From Telmatactis stephensoni (taxonomy: Eukaryota; Cnidaria; Anthozoa; Actiniaria; Isophelliidae): 64,000 bases of DNA. Shown here in pieces: positions 33,178 to 45,700 of this stretch. The notes below the pieces were generated by a model. The model was not told the origin of the DNA. It saw nothing but the letters and a program-made list of their open reading frames with translations, and made no database searches. The translations under genes and the position numbers were made by a program. The stretch covers positions 554,501 to 618,500 of the forward strand of contig JALIZF010001873.1 in NCBI GenBank assembly GCA_029948255.1. The letters are read 5' to 3'. The first letter of the stretch is position 1; each line of letters starts with the position of its first letter.

Positions 33178-36100
33178 TTAACTAACATAGATTTTAGACT
33201 TCACTGGTTCCTTGAAACATTCATAGTAAATAAGTTTCACAAGATATAAGTGAAAAGCTACGACTAAAAATACTATGGATACCCAAAACTTGGCTGGCAG
33301 ACCAACATGGTGGAATACATGGTGATGCTTTAGGGATTCTTGGAAAAGAAGAGAAAATTATCATTAGTAGAGCAAGTCTAGTTACAGTACCACAGTTGCT
33401 CCAGTTACCATATTACCAACAATTTAACATGCTTCTAAATCAATGCTTTCCACTTCTATGTAACTATATGGTTACCAGTTACCTTGTCTATCACTATGGT
33501 TACCTTATCTATCACCAGTTACCTTGCCTGTTACCCTGCAAATACCACTATAGCTAGCTTACCTTTCACCATAGTTATACTGTACCATGCCTATTACCAT
33601 ATTTAGCTTATTTATTGATCACCTATTGGTTACCTTGCCTAATCACTATAGTTACCTTACCTATCACCAAAGTTCCCATGCATCACCATAGTGACCCTGT
33701 CTATCAGCATATTTACCATGCCTATCAGCATATTCACCATGCCTATCACCATAGTTACCATGCCTATCACCATAGTTACCATGCCTATCACTATAGTTAC
33801 CTTTTGAAATCACCAATATTAAAGTCACTAGTCTGTTATCATTGTTACCTTGCCTATCACTGGTAAAATTACCTTATTATCCATTATTACCATAGTAACC
33901 ACACCTATCACCATAGTTACCAAAATCTATCACCATATTTACCATGCCTATCACCATAGTTACCACACCTAATCACTATAGTTACCTTTTGAAATCACCA
34001 ATTAAAGTTACTAGTCTGTTATTATTGTTACCTTCCCTATCACTTACAAATTTACCTTATTAGCATTATTACCATAGTAACCACACCTATCACCATAGTT
34101 ACCTTGATGTGCATCTTTAATAAAAACATTTTTCTTTATGTTTTGAAGCTGGCTTTTGCTCTTTGATATGTACAGTATTGGAGTAACAGGTTTAGTCATC
34201 CGTACTGGGAATATGACTTGACTCACGCTGAAATGTAAATTGGAAACTGATTATTTCTATCTGAAGATGAATGTAGTTAAATAACTAGCTACCCTCTGCC
34301 CAAAATTCTGTACTTTCAAGCTCATCATCAAAGATAAATTTTGATATAAAGTCTAAAAGAACAATAGGGTTGAGTAAATGACGTCGTTTACTCACAACTT
34401 AAATGCTAAAATACTTAATGACAATTTCTATTTGTCTTGTTTGAATATAAAGAAAATGTGCCATTTTCCATGACCTTAATCTAAATTCAATGACTCTCCA
34501 GGCCTGGTAAAGAAATCATGAAATTCCATGACTTTCCAGGATTTCCATGACCCGTATGAACCCTGCAGAAGAACTTGCTGAGGCATAATTTCCATGGTCA
34601 ACCACAACTAAAGAAGGCCAACTAACCAAAAGTCGTCTAGGTTACATGATGTACAACACTGAGTGAATACACTGTACATACCCCAGCTCTACCGGTTCAT
34701 ATTGACATCCTGCTTCACAAGCATACAAAGGAGTCTTGCCATCACCCAAGGCTTTAATCACCAGTTTTTCAGCATGTCCAGTATGATCATTAATAACCAC
34801 AGATACATTAATATATATGTTTTTATATAAGTGAATATGACGAAATGTAACACTAGTATGAAGGGAGGCAGGATTAGCTGCAAATTCAAATAAACCAGCG
34901 GAGAATTGCAGGCCACCAAAGCTTAGTGTCATGGCCTGGGCAATACCAGTTGCACCTGGAAATTACCAAAAATGGTCATCAATTGGAGAAATTACACACA
35001 AATCTTTGGCACCAGGTAATTATAGCAATGTGTATGTATGCATATACTGTGTCTATGTTTCTATAAATAGATTCTAATCACTTGTTGATTTGTCAAGCTC
35101 AATAATTGCAAACATTCTTACCAGCCTTGAGAAGTGATGAGCAGCCATTTTGAGTAAGTACTTGTTTCCATGACAACATCATTCTAGAAACAGCTGCCTC
35201 TGTTCTTGGCATTGGCCATAACGATGCTGAATGCCTGACAAATACAGCCATGTAAAACACACATTAATCAAATATATAGTGTGTACTGTATTCATGATCA
35301 AGACTATATGCCGAGCTCTTAAATTATTTCTTTCTGATATCAGTAATGTTTTAATTAGAACAGAGTACATAATGGAGAGAGAAAATTTTCCCTGCTGGCA
35401 AGAGTCTCCTTTTCTTCTTTGTTTAATTTGGGGGGAGATTTTGCAGGGGGAGACTCTATCCCCAAAACAAGAAGAAATTAAAGGAAACTCTGTCAGCAGG
35501 ATATAATTTTGCCTCTAGTTCTAAGGCCCTAGTAATTGAGTAAGTTACTAAATAATTAAGTTTCCCACTCATAATACCAATATTCTAACTTGCTTACATA
35601 GTTGGTGGTCCACCAAAGCAGTGTTCAGGAGCATGAAGTAGAGCTTCAAATTCCTCCATATCCTTAACTTTTCCATTGACATCATAGTCTGGAGTAGGGT
35701 ATGTCGACAGTAGATAGTACATTGTTGCATTGACTTCATTACCAGGGGGTGTGTCTGGGTCATGGTGGGGGTTGACATGGATTCCTGTCTGCCAAAGCTA
35801 TAACATGTAGTAAAAGCAAATTAACGTAACTTGAAATTAATAATTAAGACTAAGTACTACTTTATGAACATGATACAACTTGAGAATGAGACAAGATTGA
35901 AAATAGAACACATCTCATTTGCTGTGTGACTACTGTCAGTGACAATGTCACATCCTGGTGGTGCATTCAATCTGGGTGCTGTTCTGCTTGTTTGCAATGT
36001 CAACAGTCACTTTAAACATTACTGGTCAGTACACAAGTTTAGCATTTTGAAACATTGGCCAAAACTACCTAATGCTTGATCTTGCCAACCTCAAACTGGT

Positions 36101-39100
36101 CTATTTATTGACAGTCTTTGTAATGTAATTCATTACATGTAAGTCCCTTCTCTGTGGGAGGGTTACTCCACTACATAAGCTATATGTGAGGCCCTAAAGG
36201 GTTTATTAAGAATTAGGATAAGGGTTTTCATCAAGAGTGCCACAAACCCTACCCAAATTTTTGGGATATACTGTGGGTGGGGTATACTTACATTATTCCA
36301 TGTGCTTGTATGAATTGCTTTTAATGCTTTAGGATCCATTTCAAGAACTTGTTTAAAATCCTTCAAGTGATAAATATTATGTACTTATTGACTGAGTGGG
36401 AGGGCTGCATGGGAAAATATTTGGCTTGAGGACATGACCATATGGACTGAGTGCAGCAAGGTCCATACAAATGACCAAGAGCCAAATATTTTCCCATCTG
36501 ACCAGGCCTAACTCAGACAATAAGCATTTTATCATATGACTCTTTTTTATGATTCTATTCACATTTTTGGATGGGTGCACAGGTCCAGTGCCAGGTTTGG
36601 ATCCATATGTGCCTCATATCATGTGACTAGTTTTGAAGATTGTCTTAAGAGTGCATGTGGGGTCAAATACGGGTCATATGATAATTATTATTAACAATAT
36701 ATCATGCACTATCTACTGGGAGTCTCCAAGATAAATCAACTGAAGATGGCTCAGAGGGACAAGGGTAATGAATACCATGTTAGTGCACAAAGCATTCTAG
36801 CTAACATGTAAATGAAATTCAGAGAGGCCTGCAGTTTTGACTCTCTTGCAAGTTCAAGCAGGATCATGAAATATCATGCCATTTAACTCATTATGAAAAA
36901 TGAAGTTGGTTTTTGGTGCCTTGCCTTCACCATGCAGGACACGCATGTCCCTGGTGACAACCCTGTAGCTGTAACTATGGAAACCATTCAAGGTCCACCA
37001 CCTAGCACCTGTTACACTGATATGTATATCAGTCAATGAAACTTATACTGTAACAGGGATATCAGATGGCCAAACAAAAAAACACAAAATAACAAACAAA
37101 CAAACAAACAAACAAAAACAATAAATTGAGCTGAACACTCCGACAAGCAAAGCAATGCTTTAGAAACTTTTCTCAAGAATGAACACATTATTCAAGATTT
37201 TAGATCTTAAAAGATAAGATCCTGAATCTGAGTAAAAAATGTATTGCAATGCAGTTACCTTTTCAGCTTGATCTTTCAATATTTCCATTTCCACAATATT
37301 ATGTAGTGATTTCTTTAAATCAATTGATGTATGAATCACAGCTACATGATGGTGATCTGAAACACTAAGTGTGAGCAGTTACACTTAATTCAGACACCCT
37401 TGAACTGTAGAATTTGATTTCTATTAATATCTGTATTCACTGATGTCATTGAAAACATTTACTATAGTCTGTTTTAAAGCACTAAATAAAATCAAGGTAT
37501 ATCACATGTACCTAAAAGAACATCTAAGTAAGACTATTAAGCTTCTGTATAAAATATTGAGTCAAGCTAGGTTTTTGTTACATAAATTATGTTAAGTAAT
37601 GTCACATTGAGCAACAAAATGATGATTATAACTACATGTACATCTCATTTGATTATGGTACTGAACATATGTTTAGAAAATGCCAACATTTTATTACCTA
37701 TTTATTTGCCAAGAAAAATATGTGAAATTTGTCACAAATTATTAATATGTTTTATGTTCACTTGGTGAAAATGTGGGACTTTGGCAACTGACAATAAAAA
37801 AAAGCGCCTGATAAACAGAAATGGCCTAGGATAGATTTTTAGAGATGACTTCAGGACTTCAATGATATTTTGAAAATATCAGGTAATAGCTCTCTCCAGT
37901 TTACACTGTTTAGATTTTAGCTTTCTTGTGACATTACATGAATACAATCTAGAGTGAGAGTGTGTTTATATTTAGTAGGTACATGTAATATACCAGTATA
38001 TGTCCCATTCTATAACCTATTCACTCTGTCAATAAATTATTTATCATGCTGGTGTCCCATTCTGAAATAATATTTTGTAATTATTGGAAGAAAAAGTCCA
38101 CCTGTCCATCAATTATTGTGGGGGGAGGGGGAAGGTGGTGGGGGCTCATTTGGTCATTTATGGTACATGTTAACTGTAAATATACTTGTAAATAAATGTT
38201 AAAGTTGGTAAGTTGGTTAAGGACAGGGTCTTCCCACTTAATGTGCATTGTCTCTTTCAGTTTTACTGACAAGTGGGAAATTAACCCTGACGTCCTTAAC
38301 CAACAAGTGACACATGCTTTCTTTAAAAATGTTAAAGTATGTTCAAATAAAACCCAATAACACATCTTATTTACAATGTACTTACCCTCTACCATTGACC
38401 TTGAAATTTTTGGGTGTCTTGGTGGTTACTATGGTAACATTGACGCCTGGATGAGTAACATCAAGAAAGGCAACAGTGCCTTGATGAACATCATAGTCTA
38501 TATTCTTTGACTTGACTGACATGCTATTGTGAACATAACAATAAAAGAATAAATACAGACTGTTAAGATTTTACGTCATACAAAATCAGACATAATTATG
38601 TAACAATACAAGCTGAGCCTCCACTAATGGCCATCTATCTATAATGAGCACCTAACCTGACCTGTCCTCAGGGTGGCAGTAGTGGAGCTATTCAACTGTA
38701 TTGTGCAAAGGACATGCAATTTTACAAATAAATGCAAATGGGTATCCCCATTCTCCCACCTTTGGGTCAACGATTTTCAGTGTGATGGGTACTGGTGGTA
38801 AGCTGTGGCCCAGTTGCCATGGTTACCTTCCTGTATGGACATAGTCTATCACAACCCATTTATAGGTCAATGAGCTTTAATGTATGACTTAAAGTTTTAC
38901 CTTTCACTTTTAGTAGATGACTTTACCCAGCCTTTTGTTTCTTTTTGTTTGAATTCAATTTCTGCTGAGATTTGCTGAAAAATAAGTCAGATTTATACAC
39001 TTGTCTTGTATTCTACAAATTTGAACATTTGTTTCAAGACTGTAAATATTGACTGCAGAAAACTAGCAAGTAAGAGTAATACTCTACAACCTCCCAAATC

Positions 39101-42100
39101 AAATTTTTCTGGTCTGGAGTTTCATCAAGCATTGTGCATATCCCACCCAAATGTTTGCAAAATTGAGACTTACTGCATGATTGGTTAGCTGTTATTTCTT
39201 GTACAAGAAGTGAGGTATGACTTCTGTGACTGTATACAACACTCTCTAATAATATACAACTCTGTGCCTATAACATAATCAATGAGAAGAAAATTATAGA
39301 TTAGTAATAATGCTAAGTATATTAACTGACAAAAATAACAAAATGTTTATTTACCCATAAATAGCTTTGTATATGATGTACAACTCCATGTTTAAGATTA
39401 ATAACTGTGGCCTCTGCAAAATGGAGAAAGGAAAAGAAAGAACAAGAAAAAAATGAAAAAAATGAAAAAGAAATTTTGGTGATCAATGCTGATACATTTA
39501 ATAAGAGAATAAGAGATGAATGCTGATATTGTATTTTCAAGCAATTGAACAAGACCTTAATGCATAAAACCTTGGCATAATTATAGTGCCAATCATATGC
39601 AGATACATCTCTCACTTCACTGTGATGCAGGTAAATCAAGGTGATTTGGGTGTATAGATCTGCATATTTAGCTTTATGCAAAGGGTCTATAGAAGACAAG
39701 TTGCACTACTACCCTCAAGACCCAGCTTGAGGATCTTATCAAGATCATGGCAAGATCATGACATGATCTTTGCAAGATCTTGACATGATCCCAGCCAGAT
39801 CTTGACATGATCCCAGCCAGATCTTGACAAACAAAATGTGACACTGCAACAACATTTGGTCACTGCAACATTCATGTGAATTATTGGACAGGTTTGTATA
39901 CTTGTTTATCATGGAGACAAACCACCCAAAAACTTTACTGCCTAGTTTATGAAATTTGACCTGTCATTGGAGTGTGTACTTCTTGGATGTACATTAAGCC
40001 CCAAGAGAGGTTTGTCACTAGGGTCAATGATTCATGCCTTAATAATTTATGCTTTAAAAGTATTCAGTGTTTACATTTAAAGACTATGCAAATTGAATTG
40101 TCTGGTATAAATACACAAAATGTTGGCTTTTATACAGCAGATTGTTTACCTTTAGGTGTGGGGCCATTCTTTATGGCAGATTCCATAAGTGGTTCATAAG
40201 GAACTTCCATTAAATTCCTTTCTTTTATTTGTAAGTAAGAATTCTTTCTAACTGCCACCCCAACATTTCCATTTCCTTAAATTAAATTATTAAATGAAAT
40301 CAAAATGTTAGAATGGTCACAATACAGGGTTCTTCCAAAAATGTAAAGTAATAGAAGGCTGATTTATACTGTCTAGCATATACAGTATGTGTTTAAGCAG
40401 TAAATCTGATAGCAGCTGGTACTGTTTTACAATTTTCAGTGACTATTTAACAATTAGACCTCGAGGCCGAATGGACTACGAGTCAATAGCCCATGAGGCC
40501 ATAGGCCGAATGGGCTATTCAAACTCGTAGTCCATGAGGCCGAGAGGTCTAATTGTGTTCGTATTCACCAACATATTGGGCCAAAGGTGAATGAGACTAA
40601 ACAAAACAAAGAGAGAAATGTTTTATTGATATCATTACTCGCTCTTCCTCTCAACTCGGGCTATCACCGACACTAGTGAAAAATGTCTGCGCATGCGTGC
40701 ATATTACGATGTTTTCTTAAGAAATGTTTGAGTTTTAGCCTGAAATGAAATGCTCATGTTCTCGGTGTATACATAAAATTTCTCTTGTATACTTTTGTGA
40801 GACAAAGATATTGTATTTATGAAGACATTATGTTAATACTGGCCCTAAGTTTCAAGAATTGATCTTAAGTTTTGACATTTTGTGAAAACCGTTGTTGAAG
40901 GCATAGCGTAAAAGCGAAATTTGCATAAGTTACAAAAGCACGAAGACGTGACTACGAGCATGCGCAGACGTTTTTCACTAGTGTCGCTATCACCAATAGC
41001 CCGAGGTTAGGGAGCCAATCAGAATGCAGGATTTGTAATAGCCCTTATGTTGGTGAATACTAATAGCTTTTTGCTAGTCAGAATAGAATAATGCAGGCTA
41101 TCATGGATCCTGGGGTTCATATATTTATAATCTTTAATCTAAGAATTGGGCGATTATCATGAAGCCGCAAAAAATGTTCTGATATTAATATTGAAACTCT
41201 AGCTGCCTCTATTTGGATTTTTGGTAGCCTATGTACCAATTCCCAGTCAAGATTGTAGTCGGAATTGAGTGTAAAATAAAAAGTCTGCATCATGTGTATC
41301 AAGTAAGGACTGTTTCACAACCATATAAGAAGCATTGTATAATTTTATAACTTACCCACATATGGTATATATGGACTTTCATGGCTATGTAATGGATAAT
41401 GGGTAATGATAACATTACTGTGTTCTACTTCAGTCTCCCACTTGGCTAAACGATTTTCAAGGCAAACTGAATCAAATGGTAATGCTAGAATCAAATAAAT
41501 TACATGTCATTTATAATTACAATAAGACATTTTAAATTCAATTTAATTTGAGTTTATAAATAAATGAATAAATAAACAAATAAACAAACAAACACACAAA
41601 CAAACAAATAAATACAGTGCTCAACTTGCAGAGCATGCACAAATATATAAGTAAAATAAATCAAGTATATCTACTTGTAAATAAATAAATAAATAAATAA
41701 ATAAATACATAAATAAACAAATGAGTGAATAAAATAAATAATATGGTAAATGATATATTTTACCAGAATATTTAGAATTTTTCTGGGATCCTTTAACAGC
41801 TCTGTGGTATGGAAATAGTTTTATTGCACTCCATATCAAAAATAAAATCAGGAAACCAAATATCAAAAAGCTTGCTTTACGTGATCTGTCAAGAAAAAAC
41901 AAGTTACAAAACAAATAAGAATTTGCATATGTATAAGAGAAGTTTTAGGTTTCTCAGGAAAGAAGAAGAAAATTGTTTTGTCTATTAGGTTCCCAACTAC
42001 AGCAAGTGCTCTGCAACATTTTTAAAGGAAGAAACGAAGATTTCTTCCAGTGCATTCATCCAGTACATGTATATCGTAGTTTACAAACTGACAGTAGGAA

Positions 42101-42258
42101 TTGAGCAAGGATAGGAACATGCTGTGAAAAACGTCAGACATATTTATAACTCATTATCAGCTTATTGTTAGATTATTAGATGACATTTACTCTCGTGATT
42201 TGAGAAAACTTAGATAACCATGAAGAATCTTCCCTAATTGCTTTTGTCGAGTAACCAT
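33178..42258 (-). CDS. KIAA2013: KIAA2013 homologue, ER-type transmembrane protein (complete, 14 exons)
   Basis: Exons: 42191-42258, 41764-41885, 41356-41484, 40150-40275, 39355-39413, 38901-38974, 38386-38523, 37259-37364, 36292-36360, 35598-35797, 35122-35234, 34682-34955, 34103-34227, 33178-33338. All are GT-AG and phase-consistent, and they sum to 1764 nt, 587 aa plus TAA (human about 634). An N-terminal signal-anchor (about residues 28-46) precedes a long luminal region with YIPYVGNGNVGVAV, NVSVV and NATMYY (N-glycosylation sequons). The best-conserved block is QAMTLSFGGLQF...YACEAGCQYEPVELG, then VTPILYIS, and a C-terminal hydrophobic segment (FWVSIVFLVVAFHLYLVKLI). The human protein has the same order. 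Molecular function is not known to me. The start is 463 bp from the GTPBP6 start, divergent. Confidence 0.92.
33400..34110. repeat. Degenerate minisatellite (GTTACCTTGCCTATCACCATA type)
   Basis: Some 25-30 imperfect units of 20-24 bp fill intron 13 of KIAA2013 between the exons at 33338 and 34103. The donor of exon 13 lies at the edge of a unit. Confidence 0.85.
36401..36509. mobile_element. Foldback repeat in KIAA2013 intron 8
   Basis: GGGAAAATATTTGGCT (36411-36426) is inverted at 36480-36495. It shares CTGCATGGGAAAATAT with the element at 53411, so both may be one family. Confidence 0.55.
39720..39830. repeat. Short tandem repeat (AGATCTTGACATGATCCCAG)
   Basis: Four to five partly degenerate units of about 23 bp, in an intron of KIAA2013. 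Confidence 0.7.
40451..40555. mobile_element. Foldback MITE, 105 bp
   Basis: 32-bp arms (CAATTAGACCTCGAGGCCGA... and inverse), inside KIAA2013 intron 3, directly beside the 40561 element. Confidence 0.7.
40561..41060. mobile_element. TIR element, 500 bp
   Basis: The ends GTATTCACCAACATA and TATGTTGGTGAATAC are inverted. Further inside, CACTAGTGAAAAATGTCTGC and its inverse are present. KIAA2013 intron 3; no coding capacity. Confidence 0.7.
41560..41730. repeat. AAAC/AAAT low-complexity repeat
   Basis: Runs of AAAC then AAAT units in KIAA2013 intron 2. Confidence 0.9.
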
Positions 42259-42721
42259 CTTAATATTCTTGGGTGGCACTGATAATTTTGAATACGTGGA
42301 AATGTGTATTTACGCTGCCAAAGTACACTCGACACGTTGTTGTATAAATAGTCTTTCAATACCTCATTAATAGAGAGGAAGCAATCCTCGTCCTTATCCA
42401 TGATAGGAGATTGATAAGGCGTCCTTTAACCCACATAAGTGAACCAATATCGAAATTAAAACAGGTTGAATATCCTTTGAAGTAAAAATAATTGGCCACA
42501 CTTCGTCGCCATTTTGTTTGGAGTTTGAGGCATCAATATTTGTGGACAGGTGGCTCACATCAAAACATAGACGCGCGCATATAATAATGACTGATACTGC
42601 TTTGTTGTAAATATTCGATTTGTGGGCTCGACATTTGGCAGAGAAGAACAACTGGTCGTGTTTGGTCGTGGAATGTGTTAGCTTGATTCTTTTACTTTTG
42701 CAGTAATTTTTCTTTTAGGAA
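42259..42721. promoter_or_regulatory. Divergent promoter region, KIAA2013 / GTPBP6
   Basis: 463 bp lie between the two start codons in head-to-head orientation. A shared bidirectional promoter is inferred. No TATA box was assigned. Confidence 0.55.
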
Positions 42722-45700
42722 ATGCGGATTTTCTTTGCTAGAATCGTAAAATGCAAATCTATAGGCCCAGAATTAGTGCGCAAAGGTTTTTTTAGAACTA
42801 TTTTTACGTGCAGAGCGCTTTCCTCTCAGGAAATAACACACGACTTTGACGATGACCATCCAGACAGTGCAGAGATCCTACGAAAACTTCGTCAAAGACA
42901 TCATTATCATGGCGTGAGAGAGAAGAAAAAGACACACAATGTTATGGTTGTAGAACCTGATTTTAAATGGGGTAGACATAGGTAAACTATTTAAAGTACT
43001 TATGAAAAACATGGGTGGGGCCGAGGTGTGGCCGGGATGGTTGGGGATGGGGTAAGATTGATAGGTGTTCATGAAGGGGTATACTGTGAGCATAGTTTTT
43101 TCTTACCCTCTGCATCACCAGTGAGTGATCAAAGGAAAGAACTTCTGCCAGCCCTTGTTGCAATATTTTCTTTTGGGTCAAACATGCACTTAAGCTGGCA
43201 TAGCAAAATTGCATCTTTGCTTGAATACTTAAATGTGGTTTTTATTGGTTGTGTTTGGGAGACCAGATATACAGATATATCACACATTCCCTAACATCAA
43301 GCTTGGGTCCCCTGTGGTGGAAATGCAAGGAAAAGTTCAAGATAACTTTATTCTCAGTTGTTCTCTGTACACTTTATGTTTTTGATATGATTTTCCTTAT
43401 ATTTTGTATCAGGTTTCAAAAGGCTTCAGCTAACCATCGTCTGGATGAAGCATGTGGACTTGTAGAGGCAATCACTGACTGGAATGTCAAGTCAACATTT
43501 ACTGAATCAGTTCGTAAAATAGACAATAGAATGTTCTTTGGAAAAGGGAAAATTGAGGAACTCACTGAACGTATCAAGAAGTCAAAAGAAGAGGGTGCAT
43601 TAGATGCTGTTTATCTTGATGTTGGACGGCTATCAACCATGCAGTATAAAGAACTTGAAAGCTTGTGGGATGTAAAAATATTGGACCGTTTTGCTATTGT
43701 GCTACAAATATTTAAAGAACGAGCAAAAACAGGAGAAGCAAAGTTACAAGTGGAGCTAGCAGAGATACCATATCTAAAGTATGCATTTGCATAGCATTTT
43801 GAATGTTTTTTATGGGCTAGTACATGTGGCTAGTATATTGAAGCAAATACTGTATATAAGTGAGAGATCATCACAGGAAGCCCAAGGAGTGAACAGACTG
43901 ATTTATGTCTAGCATTAAATATAGAAGAAGAAAAAATTCTGACTGAGTGAGTGACTGCATGACTTTTGAAAGTGACTGATTTAACAGCTTAACACAAGTC
44001 TGAGTCAGTGATAATTTAACTTGTTTGGTTACTTTACTAGTCTAATTTACCAAAGTTCAATAACCGTTTTTATATGACAACATTTTTGCAATATTATTAA
44101 TAGGTGTATATACCGTATTTACTCGAATAAGCGCCCCGGCGCTTATTAAATTTTTCACGTCTAAAACGGGGCGCTTATTCGGGGGAGGCGCTTATTCGAG
44201 GGAGGCGCTTATTCAGCAGGAGGAAACGCGTACATGCAACTGTCAAAGTATGCTTTCCTCTTAATATCAATAATATCAGTGTTATACTACTACAACAGTA
44301 CTGGTATTAGTATTCTATAACGAGGTGCGAGGCACTTATTTGGGGGAGGCGCTTATTAATTTTTTTTGTCCAAAGGGGCGCTTATTCAGGGGAGGTGCTT
44401 ATTCGGGGGAGGCACTTATTCGAGTAAATACGGTATTAGCTTAATTTAAAAAAAGGTTGATGGGGCAAATGGTGATCGCGATCGAATGGCAATTGGTGAT
44501 TGCATGCATGACCAAAAGAAACTGTGGTGACACTATTAGACTGCTATCCGGCATGGAGATATTAATTACTTATCAACCACTTTGTTCAATAAGGTCTTTT
44601 ACTGCATGGTACCGGCATTTCTTGGCTATTCAATTAATGAAAATGAAGCAATTCTTGTTACCCCAAATTTCCTCTTGGTCATGCAATCACCAATTGCCGA
44701 TTGCCATTCGCCATTCATCCTGTCAACCTTTTTTGAAATAGAGCTATATACAGATGTGTATGCTGACAAATAGACACTGAACAGATGGACAGTTGAAAAT
44801 ACACCAGAGACACAGATGGACAGATAGACAGACTGATGCACAAAACTCGCAGACAAAATTGGACAGAAACAACCAGATATGTGTAGACTTCTATGGCACC
44901 TCTGCTTAAGGAGCAATGTGTCAATCAGATTTACTGGTGTTGATTTATAGATGTTTACCTTATTTGTGTGTTTCAATATTTTCAAGGTCACGTCTAGTTG
45001 GTGATGAGTCTGTTGATTATGATCAACAACGTGGTGGAACACATTACATTGGGGGAGGTGGAGAAACACAGCTAGAAGTAGAAAGAAGAGTTCTGTCTGA
45101 AAGAGAGATGAAGCTCAAGAAAAAGTTGGAGTCATTAAAAAAGCACCGAAACCATGTCCGTCATGAAAGGCACAAGAAACATATACCAATAGTGGCTGTT
45201 GTAGGATACACTAATGCTGGTAATTACTTTGTTTTGCTCTTTCATTGGTTAATTTTCTTGTCATACTGGCCAAACTGTTGGTTCATATCCCCCACCCTCT
45301 TCTTTCGCTCAAATGCCCAAAATTGTTAGTAACATGACCTTAATAACTATGCTCTTGTGTTGTGACATTTTCACATTCATGTTTTGATATTCATCATTTG
45401 ATGCTTATGATATTGCTATTACTTAATGACAGGGTTGATGGCAAAAAATCAAATCAAATGTTGCAGTTCAGTGCATGTAGCTGATGATGATGATAATGAT
45501 GATGATAAAATTCAGCCATCTGAAATTCAGTTTACAAGTTCCATTTTAAGATGACAGTTTTATTCTTCTCTTTTTGTCCTCAGGAAAGACAACATTGATC
45601 AAAGCTTTAACTGGTGACACCAAGATGCAGCCAGATAACAAGTTATTTGCAACTCTGGATGTAACTGCTCACACTGGCAAACTTCCATCAGGGCTGCAAG

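Noticed and set aside
37321..37364. ATTTCAG at 37352-37358 as the acceptor for KIAA2013 exon 8
   Set aside because: It would shift the phase; the acceptor ending at 37365 keeps the frame and the total exon length divisible by three.
43028..43294. Alternative extension of GTPBP6 exon 1 or a separate gene in intron 1
   Set aside because: The exon 1 donor AG|GTAAAC joins in phase to the conserved exon at 43413; the frames between have no homology.
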